Assembly (NCBI GenBank): GCA_024233345.1
Contig: JACKPT010000014.1
Coordinates: 1-64,000, forward strand
Direction of reading: 5' to 3'
Source of the DNA: Verrucomicrobiota bacterium
GTDB lineage: Bacteria > Verrucomicrobiota > Kiritimatiellia > CAIVKH01
DNA length: 64,000 nucleotides
The position numbers and the translations under genes were made by a program. The stretch's first letter is position 1. Every line of letters begins with the position of its first letter. The notes under the pieces were generated by a model that was not told the origin of the DNA, did not search any database, and saw only the letters and a program-made list of their open reading frames with translations. Positions 7,906 to 17,489 of this stretch are shown here, piece after piece.

Positions 7906-9341
7906 TACCGCAGTTCAGCGACCAGGTCGTAATCGAGCCCCTTGACCACCTTCGCCTTGCGCACGGTTCCCGGGGGGAGACGCGCCGCAGACCGGCCGCG
8001 GAGAAACACAACGCCATCCACTTCGCTCGCCTCGCAACGGGTACGACCCAAGGCGGAAACCCCGGAGGGCGCGGCCATTCCAGGGTTGATCGGGCCGTCC
8101 ACCATCACCTCCACGGTCTTGCCCACCCGCGCCTTCAAACGCGCTCTGGAAACATCCAATTGCGCCTTCATCAGCACATCCCGTCGACGCTTTTTTTCTT
8201 CGAGGGGAATGGAGTCCCCCATTTTTGCAGACGGCGTTTTGGGTTCCTGGGAATACAGAAAGACCCCGACGTGGGAGAATCGCCCCTCCTTCACGAAGTC
8301 CACCAGCTCGTTGAACATCGCCTCGGTTTCCCCGGGGTGGCCGACAATGAATGTGGTACGGATCGCACCATCGGTGAGGGTATCGCGTATCCGGTCCAAC
8401 AGGGCTACCGTTTCCGCCTTGCCCATACCCCGCCCCATTGCAGAAAGCATGGTGTCATGGATGTGTTGAAGCGGCATATCGATGTAGGGGCAGATCCGGG
8501 GATCCGCGGCCATGGTCGCGAGCATTTCGTCGGACAGAAATCGCGGAAAGGCGTACATCACACGAATCCAAATCTCTTCCGGCAGATCGGAGAGGGCCCG
8601 GAGCAAATCGGACAACATCAGCTTCCCGTACAGATCCCGGCCATAACTCGATGTATCCTGGGCGATCAGGCTCAGCTCCCGGGCGCCTCCCGCCACCAAT
8701 TGTTTGGCCTCAGAGACAATCTCTTCAATCGGCCGGCTGACATGCACCCCGCGGATATAGGGGATCGAGCAAAACTTGCAGAAATTTGAGCAGCCCTCGG
8801 ATATTTTCAGGTGGGCGATGTGGGGGGAGCCAATGCGCATCCGGGGAGCCACCAGGAACTGGTTATAACTTTCGGTAAACGATCCCGGCTTGGCCGCGAG
8901 TCCCTTGAACCGCTTGTCACCAATTTCCACGACCACCCCATCCGGCCTGGGGACGGGCTTCTGTTCCAGAGCGGCCCGGCAGCGTTCAGCCAGCTTGGGA
9001 TAGTCGATAAATCCGACGGTGGCATCGGCCGCGTCCAGAAATGATGCGGTTTCCTCCGCGCCATGAGCCCGTTCGACCAGACACCCGAGGGCGATCACCG
9101 ACTTCAGCTTGCCCTGTCTTTTCAGGCCCTGAAGTTCGCGCAGTACCCCGGCCGACTCCTCCCGGGCTTCATGGAGAAACCCGCAGGTATTGACAAGGCA
9201 GATATCCGCCTCTGCGGGGTCCCCGGAAATCAGGAAGCCCTCGGTGGCGAGCAGCCCGAGGACCCGCTCGGAGTCCACCTCATTTTTGGCGCAGCCGAGG
9301 CTGATCAAGCTGACGACGGGCGGGGAAGAAGAATCATTCAT
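7905..9341 (-). CDS. rimO: Ribosomal protein S12 methylthiotransferase RimO
   Basis: A 478-residue radical-SAM enzyme that methylthiolates an Asp of ribosomal protein S12. The N-terminal UPF0004 domain carries the three cluster-binding cysteines C17 (SLGCAKNEVDSE), C53 (NTCGF) and C87 (ALGCLVE). The radical-SAM triad CxxxCxxC is at C184, C188 and C191 (SEGCSNFCKFCSIP). A C-terminal TRAM-like domain follows. SLGCAKNEVDSE and SIPYIRGVHVSRP distinguish RimO from MiaB. The length is slightly above the usual 430-450 residues. It lies between the patatin and metallohydrolase genes on the same strand. Confidence 0.95.
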   Translation of the reverse strand: MNDSSSPPVVSLISLGCAKNEVDSERVLGLLATEGFLISGDPAEADICLVNTCGFLHEAREESAGVLRELQGLKRQGKLKSVIALGCLVERAHGAEETASFLDAADATVGFIDYPKLAERCRAALEQKPVPRPDGVVVEIGDKRFKGLAAKPGSFTESYNQFLVAPRMRIGSPHIAHLKISEGCSNFCKFCSIPYIRGVHVSRPIEEIVSEAKQLVAGGARELSLIAQDTSSYGRDLYGKLMLSDLLRALSDLPEEIWIRVMYAFPRFLSDEMLATMAADPRICPYIDMPLQHIHDTMLSAMGRGMGKAETVALLDRIRDTLTDGAIRTTFIVGHPGETEAMFNELVDFVKEGRFSHVGVFLYSQEPKTPSAKMGDSIPLEEKKRRRDVLMKAQLDVSRARLKARVGKTVEVMVDGPINPGMAAPSGVSALGRTRCEASEVDGVVFLRGRSAARLPPGTVRKAKVVKGLDYDLVAELR

Positions 9342-9384
9342 GCGGGGTAAGATACGCAGGGCCGGTCCGGAAGTGAATCAAGAA

Positions 9385-10212
9385 TCAACCCCACACATCG
9401 CTGATTCGATCGGGATAGGTCATGGCGACCTCGACATGCGACCAGCCGCGCTTGTCCAGGTGGGTGCGGACTTCCCGCTCCGCGAGGTGGGCACGGTTAC
9501 AGTCCTCACTGAGGTGGGCGAGGTACACCCGCTTGAGGTGGGGGCCGGCCACGTCACCGATCAACTGGGCGGCGGCCTGATTGGAGAGGTGGCCCTGGCG
9601 GCCCCGGATCCGCTGCTTCAGGGCCCAGGGGCGTTCGGCATCCATCAGCATGCCTTCGTCATGATTGGCCTCGACCACAATCACCCGGCACTCCGCCAAT
9701 CGCGAACGGATCACCCCGGTGGCGACGCCCATGTCCGTGACCACGCCAATCCGGGAGGCCGGGGTGGAAATGACAAACCCCACCGGTTCGTAGGCATCAT
9801 GCGGCACCGAGAATGGTTCGATGGAGAAGCCCCCCACCTCGAAGGCAAACCCGGTGGAGAACAAATGGATGTCGACCCCGCTCAGAGCCTGGTTGCGGGC
9901 GATCGCCTCGGCCGTGCCATGGTTGGCATAGCAGGGAATGCCATGTTTCTGGTGGAGAACCCGGAGGCCGGCAATGTGGTCCCCATGTTCATGGCTGATC
10001 AGGATCCCCGAGATCCGGTCGAGCGACAAACCGACCGCGTCCAAGCGCCGCGCAGTCTCCCGGGCGCTGAGCCCGGCATCGATCATGATGGCGGTGGCGT
10101 CATTGAACACCACCGTGCAATTGCCGGAACTTCCGCTGGCCAGCACACACAGGCGAAGCGCTGCCGCAGGTTCAGCGGTGACGGCTGTTTGTTGAGGGGA
10201 TGCCAATTCCAT
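9385..10212 (-). CDS. MBL-fold metallohydrolase, WalJ/YycJ-like
   Basis: A 275-residue metallo-beta-lactamase-fold protein. The first metal-binding motif HEHGDH is at 74-79, and LCVLASGSSGNCTVV followed by IMIDAGLSARET is characteristic of the YycJ/WalJ group. Later conserved elements include SVPHDA and VVTDMG. Family members are putative exonucleases or phosphodiesterases, linked in Firmicutes to WalRK and DNA repair; the role in this organism is unknown. It is divergent from rpoN, with a 94-bp gap between the two starts. Confidence 0.85.
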   Translation of the reverse strand: MELASPQQTAVTAEPAAALRLCVLASGSSGNCTVVFNDATAIMIDAGLSARETARRLDAVGLSLDRISGILISHEHGDHIAGLRVLHQKHGIPCYANHGTAEAIARNQALSGVDIHLFSTGFAFEVGGFSIEPFSVPHDAYEPVGFVISTPASRIGVVTDMGVATGVIRSRLAECRVIVVEANHDEGMLMDAERPWALKQRIRGRQGHLSNQAAAQLIGDVAGPHLKRVYLAHLSEDCNRAHLAEREVRTHLDKRGWSHVEVAMTYPDRISDVWG

Positions 10213-10306
10213 GGGGGGGATTGTTGGCCTTTCGTGAGCAATCCGTCAAGTCACCCCCCGGAATGAAAATCCCCTGTACGCACCGGGAGAGCTCGCTTAC
10301 AGTGAT

Positions 10307-11743
10307 GTGCAACAGCTTATGGCTCAATCACCCTATTTATCCCAGGTCCAGCAGCAGCGCATGCAAATGACGCTGGCGCCACAGCTTCGTCAATCCCTGG
10401 AGCTGTTGCAGGTGCCGATGCTGGAATTGCGAACGCTGGTGCGCGAGGAGATGGAACAGAATCCCACCCTGGAAGATGTCTCCACCGAGACCGATCAGAT
10501 TGAAATTGAGCCGGGGCTTACCAAGACCGAAGAACAGGAATTTGATGATGAGTTCAAGGTGTTGGCGGAGCTGGACGATGAATGGCGGGAGTACTTCTCC
10601 CAGGACATGGCCCGACGCCCCTATACATCGGACGATGCGGCCAAGCGGCAGTTTTTTCTCGATTCCCTGCCCCAGGGTCTGACCTTGCAGCAGCACCTGA
10701 TGGATCAGATGGCGATGACCGAGTTGAAGGAGGCAGAGCGGCAGGTGGCCGAACTCCTGATTGGCAGCATCAATGATGATGGCTACCTGACCTCCCCGCT
10801 CGATGCCTTGTCCCAGAGTGCCGGTTATGACCTGGCCACACTGGAGACCGTGGCCGCGGTCATTCGCGACTTTGACCCCATCGGAGTAGGCGCGATCAAC
10901 CTGCGGGAATGCCTGCTACTGCAACTGAACCGGTTGGGCATGGGCGACTCGCTGGAGGCCCGGCTGGTGCGGGATCACCTCGATGCGCTCGGCACCCGGA
11001 AATTTCATGATCTCGCCCGCCTGACCAAGTCGACACCGGAGGAAATCGAGGCGGCGGTCACCTTCATCGCGACCCTGGACCCCAAACCGGGACGGCGCTT
11101 CAGCTCCGATGCCACCCATTATGTGCTGCCGGAGGTATCGGTTCAAAAAGTGGATGACGAGTACGTCGTCATTCTCAACAACGACCAGATTCCCCACCTT
11201 CACATCAGCGACCACTATCGGGACATGATGCAAAATCCCTCGTCGACCAGTGAGGTCAAGGCCTACATTCGCGACAAGGTCCGGGCGGGGATGTTTCTGA
11301 TCAAGAGCATCAACCAGCGGCAGCAGACCATTTTCAACATCGCCACGGAAATCGTCAAGGTGCAGGGTGATTTTCTCGATCGGGGGGTCAAACATCTGCG
11401 TCCGTTGACCATGTCCCAGGTCGCGGATGTGGTGGGTATTCATGAGACCACGGTCAGCCGGGCCATTGCCAACAAGTACATGCAGACCCCCCAGGGCACC
11501 TTCGAGATGAAATACTTTTTCACCCCGGGCTACACCATGGCGGATGGCCAAAGTGTTTCCAACGAGGTGATCAAGGATGCCATTCAGACCCTGATCGACG
11601 AGGAAGATCCCACCGCGCCGCTTTCCGACCAGGCCATCACCGGAAAGCTGGCGGAAGCAGGCTACAAGGTGGCCCGGCGCACGGTGGCCAAGTATCGGGA
11701 GGAGTTAAAGCTTCTTCCCTCTCACCTGCGCAAAGGATTCTGA
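10307..11743 (+). CDS. rpoN: RNA polymerase sigma-54 factor RpoN
   Basis: A 478-residue alternative sigma factor that directs RNA polymerase to -24/-12 promoters. Region I is a Gln/Leu-rich activator-interacting segment (MTLAPQLRQSLELLQ). An acidic region II follows, then the core-binding and DNA-binding region with the RpoN box ARRTVAKYRE near the C-terminus. Length and order match the family. The GTG at 10307 and the ATG at 10319 are both possible starts; GGGAGAG lies near 10282-10288, nearer the GTG. The 3' end overlaps the convergent glycosyltransferase gene by 22 bp. No enhancer-binding activator is present in the window, and I did not find a convincing -24/-12 site here. Confidence 0.96.
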   Translation: MQQLMAQSPYLSQVQQQRMQMTLAPQLRQSLELLQVPMLELRTLVREEMEQNPTLEDVSTETDQIEIEPGLTKTEEQEFDDEFKVLAELDDEWREYFSQDMARRPYTSDDAAKRQFFLDSLPQGLTLQQHLMDQMAMTELKEAERQVAELLIGSINDDGYLTSPLDALSQSAGYDLATLETVAAVIRDFDPIGVGAINLRECLLLQLNRLGMGDSLEARLVRDHLDALGTRKFHDLARLTKSTPEEIEAAVTFIATLDPKPGRRFSSDATHYVLPEVSVQKVDDEYVVILNNDQIPHLHISDHYRDMMQNPSSTSEVKAYIRDKVRAGMFLIKSINQRQQTIFNIATEIVKVQGDFLDRGVKHLRPLTMSQVADVVGIHETTVSRAIANKYMQTPQGTFEMKYFFTPGYTMADGQSVSNEVIKDAIQTLIDEEDPTAPLSDQAITGKLAEAGYKVARRTVAKYREELKLLPSHLRKGF

Positions 11744-12708
11744 AGCCATCGGCGCAATCGCCTCGCAGAATACCGCAGGATGTTTGCGAACAGTGCGACA
11801 CCAAACCGCCATCGCCCCACCCCCAGGGCCTCCGAACCCGGACGCATGAGGGCAAGCGCCAGTGACGGCTTTCGGTAACAGCCAGCCACACCCAGTTGAT
11901 GATAAAACCAAGCCGATTGGTTTTGGCCAATCGCCTCCCGAACCGTGCGTGGTTCATGCGTCGCTTCCGACACATAGGTCTGCAGCCAGGCATGGTATTG
12001 AAACAGCGCATGGGCTTTGCCGATGGCGAGGTCGGGGCGAAAGGTGCCGGAGACATTCGAGGTGGATAGCCGCCAATGAATACGCGGACCGGGGATACCG
12101 CAGATCCCGGTGGCACGGGAAAACGCAAGCCAGCTTGCGTCGTCAGCGAACCAGGCATGGGGAAAACTCACAAACCCGCCCTCCCGGTCATAGGCCCGCC
12201 TCGAGAACACATAGTCGACGACGAAGCTGCGGCGCTCAAGCATCAATCGGCTCAGGGCAAATTCGCACCCCGTCTCCCGTGACGGCGCGGGGGGACTCTC
12301 ACGCAAGACAGATCCCTGTTCATCTCGAACCGTGGTATCCCATCGGTACACATCATATCCGGGCGCGGCTTCGATCGTGCGGTAAAAAGCCTCCACCGCG
12401 CCGGGATCACACAGATCATCGTCCGAGAACAGCCACAACCAGGGCTCCCCGGCGGATAACGCAACACACCGGTTCCAATGCCCTACCAAGTCGACGCCGC
12501 CCAGATTCTGTTCGAACCGGTGATAGACGAGGTCCACCCGGTTGCGGTAGGTATCACAGATCTCGCGAAGGGCGGGCTCGCCGGCATCATCGCCAACATA
12601 GACCCGGAACCGTTGCCAGGTCTGAGTGGCAAGGCACTCGAGGGCATCCCGGAAAAAGCGCGCCTTGTAGGCAGGAATGATCACCGCGAGGTCAACCGGT
12701 GCGCTCAT
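11722..12708 (-). CDS. Glycosyltransferase family 2
   Basis: A 328-residue GT-A-fold transferase, last gene of a four-gene leftward operon. The N-terminus DLAVIIPAYKARFFRDALE is the nucleotide-binding start of GT2 enzymes, YVGDDAGEP marks the first Asp pair and LFSDDDLCDP the metal-binding DxD-like motif. It probably adds a sugar from a nucleotide donor to the lipid-linked repeat unit on the cytoplasmic face. The start overlaps the flippase stop by 4 bp (ATGA), implying translational coupling. Donor and acceptor are unknown. Confidence 0.87.
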   Translation of the reverse strand: MSAPVDLAVIIPAYKARFFRDALECLATQTWQRFRVYVGDDAGEPALREICDTYRNRVDLVYHRFEQNLGGVDLVGHWNRCVALSAGEPWLWLFSDDDLCDPGAVEAFYRTIEAAPGYDVYRWDTTVRDEQGSVLRESPPAPSRETGCEFALSRLMLERRSFVVDYVFSRRAYDREGGFVSFPHAWFADDASWLAFSRATGICGIPGPRIHWRLSTSNVSGTFRPDLAIGKAHALFQYHAWLQTYVSEATHEPRTVREAIGQNQSAWFYHQLGVAGCYRKPSLALALMRPGSEALGVGRWRFGVALFANILRYSARRLRRWLQNPLRR

Positions 12709-14243
12709 GAAATCTCCGGCTCCCCCGCAGGGTTACCCTGGCGAATCATCTCATAGTACCGTCGGCACTCTGCCGGCTTAATTATCCATGTCAGGATCAG
12801 CGTGCCGTAAAGAAGGCCGCCGAAAATTCCGGCCGCACCCAGGCGCCACCATGACGACCAATCCGGAATTTGCATCAGCATCAGGGAGACCGCAGCACCC
12901 ACAACCGCCGCGATGATAAACGGCCCAATAAACGCCTCCCGGAAAAGCCGCCCCGGCTGTAGGCCAATCTTTTTCAGCATGTAGGCGTGATAAAAGACGA
13001 TGTGGGCGAGGGAGAACATGACATTTCCGACCACCGTTGCCCCGACGTTCAACGTGGGCGCGAGGAACCAGTACAGGAGAATCGTGCACACCGCCGCTAT
13101 GCCGGTAAACCGCACCAGGGGACCGAGCAGGCCCTTGGCGACGACGATGCTGGAGATGGGCGCCAGATAGGAGCCAATAAAGGCCAACATCCAGAACGAT
13201 AACCAGACATGAAGCGTATCGCCTTGATTGCCGACATAAACCTGAAGAATATCCTTGGCGCACACCGCGATCATGACGACGGGGAAAACGGTGATCACCC
13301 AAGCCAGCCGGGTCATCGCATATGCGGTACGTTCAACAAACCGATGGTCATTGCGGGCGACCGCCTTGGTCATGGTCGGCAGGAGGGGATCCGAGAACCA
13401 GCTTTTCATCAGAAACAGGACCTGGGTCACCTGAAACAACACCCGAAATTCAGCGGCAGCGATCATCCCGGTGCCCGCTCTCATCCCCAACACGATCGGC
13501 CGGAGTTGATTGACCGCGTTCTGGGACATGGCAATGGAAAACAGTCCCAGGCTGAACCGGAACATGTCATGACAGTCGGCCCAAAACCATCCCGGACGTA
13601 AATGGGCAACCAGATTAATGTGTCGCCGAAGGCGCCATAATTTCAGGGGGATCGGGGTCAGCATGGTCAACAACTGTCCCCAGTAATAGACATGAAAGGG
13701 CAAATCGTATCGACGCACCACGAGGATCCACCCCAGATCCAGCAGGGCAGGCAAAGCAATCATGCGGGACAACCAGGCTACATCTTCGAAGGCGACAAGC
13801 AATTGATCCGCCACGCAGAAATACCAATACAGGATACTTGCGGCTGCCGCCGCCATCACCATCAACTTGAATTCGGTGAGAGATTCAGGCGGCACATGGA
13901 AAGCCCGATAGCCAAACAGGACAATGCCGACCAGAATGGCCACATTCACCAAACCCAGTATGGAAAACAGTGACAGTGAAGTACGCACACCCCGCCGAAG
14001 CATGTCCCACTGTTCTTCGGCAATCCAACCGGCGGCATGCCGGACAATGCCGACCGGCAAACCTGCGGACAACAATTGCAGGAATCCGCTCAACGCGGTA
14101 ACCACGACGATAATCCCATACTGCTCCTTGCCGAAGTGGTGCAGAACCAGGGGAATCGAAATGAACTTGATCGCGATGAATGTGATCTGGCTGATCGCCG
14201 ACCACCCGGTATTCCGAAAAACGAGCCTGGCACGCGAACCCAT
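12705..14243 (-). CDS. Wzx-type polysaccharide flippase (MATE/MOP superfamily)
   Basis: A 512-residue polytopic membrane protein with roughly 12-14 hydrophobic segments and little soluble sequence. The N-terminus (GWSAISQITFIAIKFISIPLVL) and the charged loops between paired helices are typical of oligosaccharide flippases, which move undecaprenyl-linked repeat units across the inner membrane. Its neighbours, a GT2 downstream and a pyruvyl transferase upstream, support this. The start is 3 bp past the upstream stop and the end overlaps the GT2 start by 4 bp. Confidence 0.85.
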   Translation of the reverse strand: MGSRARLVFRNTGWSAISQITFIAIKFISIPLVLHHFGKEQYGIIVVVTALSGFLQLLSAGLPVGIVRHAAGWIAEEQWDMLRRGVRTSLSLFSILGLVNVAILVGIVLFGYRAFHVPPESLTEFKLMVMAAAAASILYWYFCVADQLLVAFEDVAWLSRMIALPALLDLGWILVVRRYDLPFHVYYWGQLLTMLTPIPLKLWRLRRHINLVAHLRPGWFWADCHDMFRFSLGLFSIAMSQNAVNQLRPIVLGMRAGTGMIAAAEFRVLFQVTQVLFLMKSWFSDPLLPTMTKAVARNDHRFVERTAYAMTRLAWVITVFPVVMIAVCAKDILQVYVGNQGDTLHVWLSFWMLAFIGSYLAPISSIVVAKGLLGPLVRFTGIAAVCTILLYWFLAPTLNVGATVVGNVMFSLAHIVFYHAYMLKKIGLQPGRLFREAFIGPFIIAAVVGAAVSLMLMQIPDWSSWWRLGAAGIFGGLLYGTLILTWIIKPAECRRYYEMIRQGNPAGEPEIS

Positions 14244-14246
14244 AAA

Positions 14247-15452
14247 TTACCGCGCTCCGGAAATCAATCGAGCGGCGAGTACCGAGGTCCTGCGGGATCG
14301 TTCGACCAACGGGTCTAACCGGGTGGACAACGTTGCGGCTCGCTCTTCGGCATGAGCCAACTCGTGCAGTAAAACGTCGCGAATCGACTCCAGGGTAACC
14401 GACGACAGATCCAAACATGCGTCCGTCAATCCAGCCGCCGCCATAAATCCCCTGGCTTTGTGCTCGTAGGCGATCACCACGCTCGGAACAGCCTGCCGCA
14501 CAGCGAAGATCCCCGGATGGTAACGAAAGGAAATCATCCCGGCGAGGCGGCCAATCAGGCTTTGCTGATGATCGGAATGCATGGTTTCTGGGAGCACGAT
14601 TACCCGCGATGGATCTGGGGAACAAGCCTTGAGTTCCTGCAACAGTGGGTCATCCCGCCATGCCCCATACCCTTGGGGAAACATCGCCACCGAGCGGTTG
14701 AGGTCGTGAACGATCCATTCGATCACCTGCTGCAGAAGCGACCGATAGGCCTCCGCCTTTTCCTCGGTATCAAACCGTTCGAGCTCCAGTGGAATCAGGC
14801 CGACCGCGCCCTCGGATCGCTCCCGGTAGGGTTGTAATTCCGGACCGCAGGGTTCCACCGGCTTCTGGAGGGCGGAATCACAGGTTACTTGTTCCGGCGG
14901 AATAGCCACACCGAGTGACGTGGCGAGCATATCCGCGGAACGCTGCTCCCTTACCGTGATCAGTGCCATCCGGCGGAGCAGCCAGCGGCGCAGCCTGTTT
15001 CTCCATGGAATGTTAAAAGGGCCCATGGATGGCGCATAGATCATCACGGGTTTCCCCAGGCTTAAGGCGGCAAACAGATGGGCCATCACCTCCATTTCTG
15101 TATACGGATAGAGCTCGCCGAGATACGGCCCGCCCGGGGCCGAGATGACCAGGTCGGCAGCCTGGAGACAGCGGCGCAGGTGGCTGACTTCCGGGGTACG
15201 ACCCAGCCCCGTCCAAAAACGGGTGAGCAAGCGCATGGCCCGGAGAATCTGTCGGCGGGCGGTCCCGCCTCGCAGTTGAATGGCGGGATGAAGCCTCACT
15301 GTATCCGTGTCCTCAATCGCCAGTGGATACATCACAAACAAGTCGATTTCGCAGCCGGGAATTTCCTGCTGCAAGCCATAGATCATCGCCCGGCAGGCCG
15401 CTTCATCGCCCCGGTTGGAGCCGTGCTGATTGATGACAACAATCCGCTTCAT
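14247..15452 (-). CDS. Polysaccharide pyruvyl transferase family protein
   Basis: A 401-residue protein of the WcaK/CsaB-like pyruvyl transferase family, which adds pyruvate ketals from phosphoenolpyruvate to polysaccharide sugars. The family start is visible: RIVVINQHGSNRGDEAACR, the usual N-terminal GDEA signature. Later motifs such as APGGPYLGE and SFRYHPGIFAV (a HxxI-type donor loop) fit. I chose ATG 15452 because it overlaps the upstream stop as ATGA; a longer start at 15482 would lie within the upstream gene. Pyruvylation is the family inference; other members transfer or modify without known chemistry. Confidence 0.83.
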   Translation of the reverse strand: MKRIVVINQHGSNRGDEAACRAMIYGLQQEIPGCEIDLFVMYPLAIEDTDTVRLHPAIQLRGGTARRQILRAMRLLTRFWTGLGRTPEVSHLRRCLQAADLVISAPGGPYLGELYPYTEMEVMAHLFAALSLGKPVMIYAPSMGPFNIPWRNRLRRWLLRRMALITVREQRSADMLATSLGVAIPPEQVTCDSALQKPVEPCGPELQPYRERSEGAVGLIPLELERFDTEEKAEAYRSLLQQVIEWIVHDLNRSVAMFPQGYGAWRDDPLLQELKACSPDPSRVIVLPETMHSDHQQSLIGRLAGMISFRYHPGIFAVRQAVPSVVIAYEHKARGFMAAAGLTDACLDLSSVTLESIRDVLLHELAHAEERAATLSTRLDPLVERSRRTSVLAARLISGAR

Positions 15453-16942
15453 GATGTGCCCGGAGCGATCCCGCCCCGCCATAACCGGACGAACATGCGG
15501 GTCATCCTCTCGCCAAGAATCCGGGGCAAGATGCGCTTGATTCTGCGCCGCAACCGATGGAAGTGATCCCGTGCGTAATGGTCCCGGTACCGCTCAATGA
15601 TGGGCGTCATTTGTCGGCGAAAGAGGTCATAGTCCCCGGCGCGCCGGGCTTGCCGAAAGGCCCGGTGGCTTTCCGCAGACAGCCGTATGCGCAAGCGGTA
15701 AATCGACCTCCGCTCACGCGATAGGTCCCGCGAGGGGCGCACACGTTTGGGCGGCACCCACAAGCCGGCCTTCTGCTTGAGGTATAGTCGATAGGCCAAC
15801 CCCTCCCGGCGGTGGCGGATTCCCGAAGCCTGTGATCGCATCACATCATCGGCGGTGACTTCATCCATGCTTATGTGCCCGTTCGAGATCCCCTCCCGGA
15901 TCACATCGCGAAGAACGGGGTGCCGAATGACCACGATATTGGTTCCCATCGGATCCTTCATATACGGGTCGATCCATGCATCCCCGATCGAAATATCAGC
16001 CAACTCAGCGGTGACATCATCACAATAGTCACACGCGCTATATTTGAAAAAACCGAACCCCCAATTTGCGCCAAAGAGCGATTGATGATCATGGGTCACC
16101 GAAATCGCGGCCCCGTTCTTCTGCCCCTCCACTTTGATTCCGTAGTGATTCGCGGAGCGGTCGGATAATTTGACCCGGAAGTCAACCGCGGTTAGTTGGC
16201 CGGGGTCGATTCCCAGTTGCCATCCGTAATTTTCGGCATAGTTCGCACTTTTCAGGTGCCCGCAAAACAATCCGATAATGAAGGGAATTTTTTCCCGGAG
16301 ATTGGGTTGCTGCCGAAACAAGGCCCTCAGGGCCTTGGCGAAGCAGGGCAAGGCAATGATGGCAAAGCGGCCGGGCTCCTGCTCGAGTTCGCGGAGCACA
16401 GAGGACAACTCCACCGGGTAGTATTTTGATTTGGGATGCCGGTTCAGTTCCTCCACGGATCGGCTGATCCCGTACTGAAACAAGGGGGATGAGCCGGGCC
16501 CGGCCTTGGCATGAACAATGCCGTCAACGAGGTCGCGCTGAAGAAGTTCTTTGGCCATCCAGGAAACCATCCCACCGGACGATCCCCGATTTCGATACCC
16601 ATCCTCCAGCACGTATCCGGCAAAGGTTTCCAGAAACCGGCCCACAGCATCGTGGGCACGGGCATCGGCGGGAAAGACCTCCCGCGCCACCTCGTCCTCT
16701 GAAATGGCAGAGGCAGAAAAGGGGCAGACCGCAGCCCCGGCAGCATCACCTTCCGCCTGGTCTGCCGGATTCGGTAGTGTCACCGCCTGATAGCAGCCAA
16801 ATTCATCCATTTCGATGGAAAACCGCGAGGGGGAGACCACTGCACAGGCCCCGCAACCGATGCAATACCCACCGCAGACCACTTGCTCGAATAGACCTTG
16901 CGGAACCGCCGGTGGAGCCGGGATATGAGAAGAACTTTGCAT
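15449..16942 (-). CDS. FrhB-like (coenzyme F420 hydrogenase/dehydrogenase beta subunit family) protein of EPS cluster
   Basis: A 497-residue protein of the F420 hydrogenase beta-subunit family, often found beside pyruvyl transferases in polysaccharide clusters, where the reaction is unknown. A ferredoxin-like motif has cysteines at 23, 27, 30 and 33 (CGGYCIGCGACAVVSP), but the usual Cys before the final Pro is replaced by Ser. Next comes AAVCPF, then the family's C-terminal motif CDYCDDVTAELADISIGD. About 100 basic residues follow. The frame is open upstream to 17347, but that stretch lies over the divergent PAP2-like gene and is not family-like. ATG 16942 (MQSSSHIP) is preferred; ATG 16957 adds five residues. 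It heads the leftward operon. Confidence 0.78.
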   Translation of the reverse strand: MQSSSHIPAPPAVPQGLFEQVVCGGYCIGCGACAVVSPSRFSIEMDEFGCYQAVTLPNPADQAEGDAAGAAVCPFSASAISEDEVAREVFPADARAHDAVGRFLETFAGYVLEDGYRNRGSSGGMVSWMAKELLQRDLVDGIVHAKAGPGSSPLFQYGISRSVEELNRHPKSKYYPVELSSVLRELEQEPGRFAIIALPCFAKALRALFRQQPNLREKIPFIIGLFCGHLKSANYAENYGWQLGIDPGQLTAVDFRVKLSDRSANHYGIKVEGQKNGAAISVTHDHQSLFGANWGFGFFKYSACDYCDDVTAELADISIGDAWIDPYMKDPMGTNIVVIRHPVLRDVIREGISNGHISMDEVTADDVMRSQASGIRHRREGLAYRLYLKQKAGLWVPPKRVRPSRDLSRERRSIYRLRIRLSAESHRAFRQARRAGDYDLFRRQMTPIIERYRDHYARDHFHRLRRRIKRILPRILGERMTRMFVRLWRGGIAPGTS

Positions 16943-17051
16943 GAAACTTGAAATCATAGGGAATTGCCCTGAGAATGACAACGTATGTATTGCCTGCATC
17001 CTGTTGGGCAGGCATCCTTTCGGTGGTATTTGGATCCGGGGATATAACAAG

Positions 17052-17489
17052 ATGATGGTTGGCAACATGATGATCGCTTCCGCCCTCACCGGGTGGTTTG
17101 TAGCCCAGAGCTTGAAGCTATCCATCAACCTCGCCAAAACCCGCCGGGTAGATTTCCGGTATTTCGTCAGCACCGGGGGCATGCCCAGCGCACACTCCGC
17201 GGCGGTCAGCGCACTGGCGACGGCGGTGGGTCTCCAGGAGGGGTTCACCGGCACGCTGTTCGGCATCACCGTGGTGTTTGCGGCCATTGTGATGTTTGAT
17301 GCCCAGAGCGTGCGGCGGGCGACCGGACAACAGGCGCGTATTCTCAACCAGATCGTCCAGGAGCTGTTCCAGGAGCATCATCTGTCGCGCCACAAACTGG
17401 CCGAGTTGCTGGGTCACACCCGGCTTGAAGTATTCGCAGGGATGTTTCTGGGCATCGCCACCGCGCTGGCAATGGCGCAGTTTACCTGA
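17052..17489 (+). CDS. Divergent PAP2 family membrane protein (DUF212/YuiD-like)
   Basis: A 145-residue integral membrane protein of the divergent PAP2 family. TGGMPSAHSAAVSALATAVG holds the conserved PSAHS phosphatase-like motif and YFVSTGGMPS the family lead-in; four hydrophobic segments are visible. The C-terminus HTRLEVFAGMFLGIATAL also matches. I chose the double ATG at 17052/17055; an upstream in-frame ATG at 16941 adds a Cys-rich hydrophilic leader not found in the family. It may dephosphorylate a lipid carrier such as undecaprenyl pyrophosphate, but this is not established. It abuts the convergent epsI gene. Confidence 0.87.
   Translation: MMVGNMMIASALTGWFVAQSLKLSINLAKTRRVDFRYFVSTGGMPSAHSAAVSALATAVGLQEGFTGTLFGITVVFAAIVMFDAQSVRRATGQQARILNQIVQELFQEHHLSRHKLAELLGHTRLEVFAGMFLGIATALAMAQFT

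Noticed and set aside
16943..17347. N-terminal extension of the FrhB-like protein
   Set aside because: It lies antisense to the PAP2-like gene and contains no family sequence.
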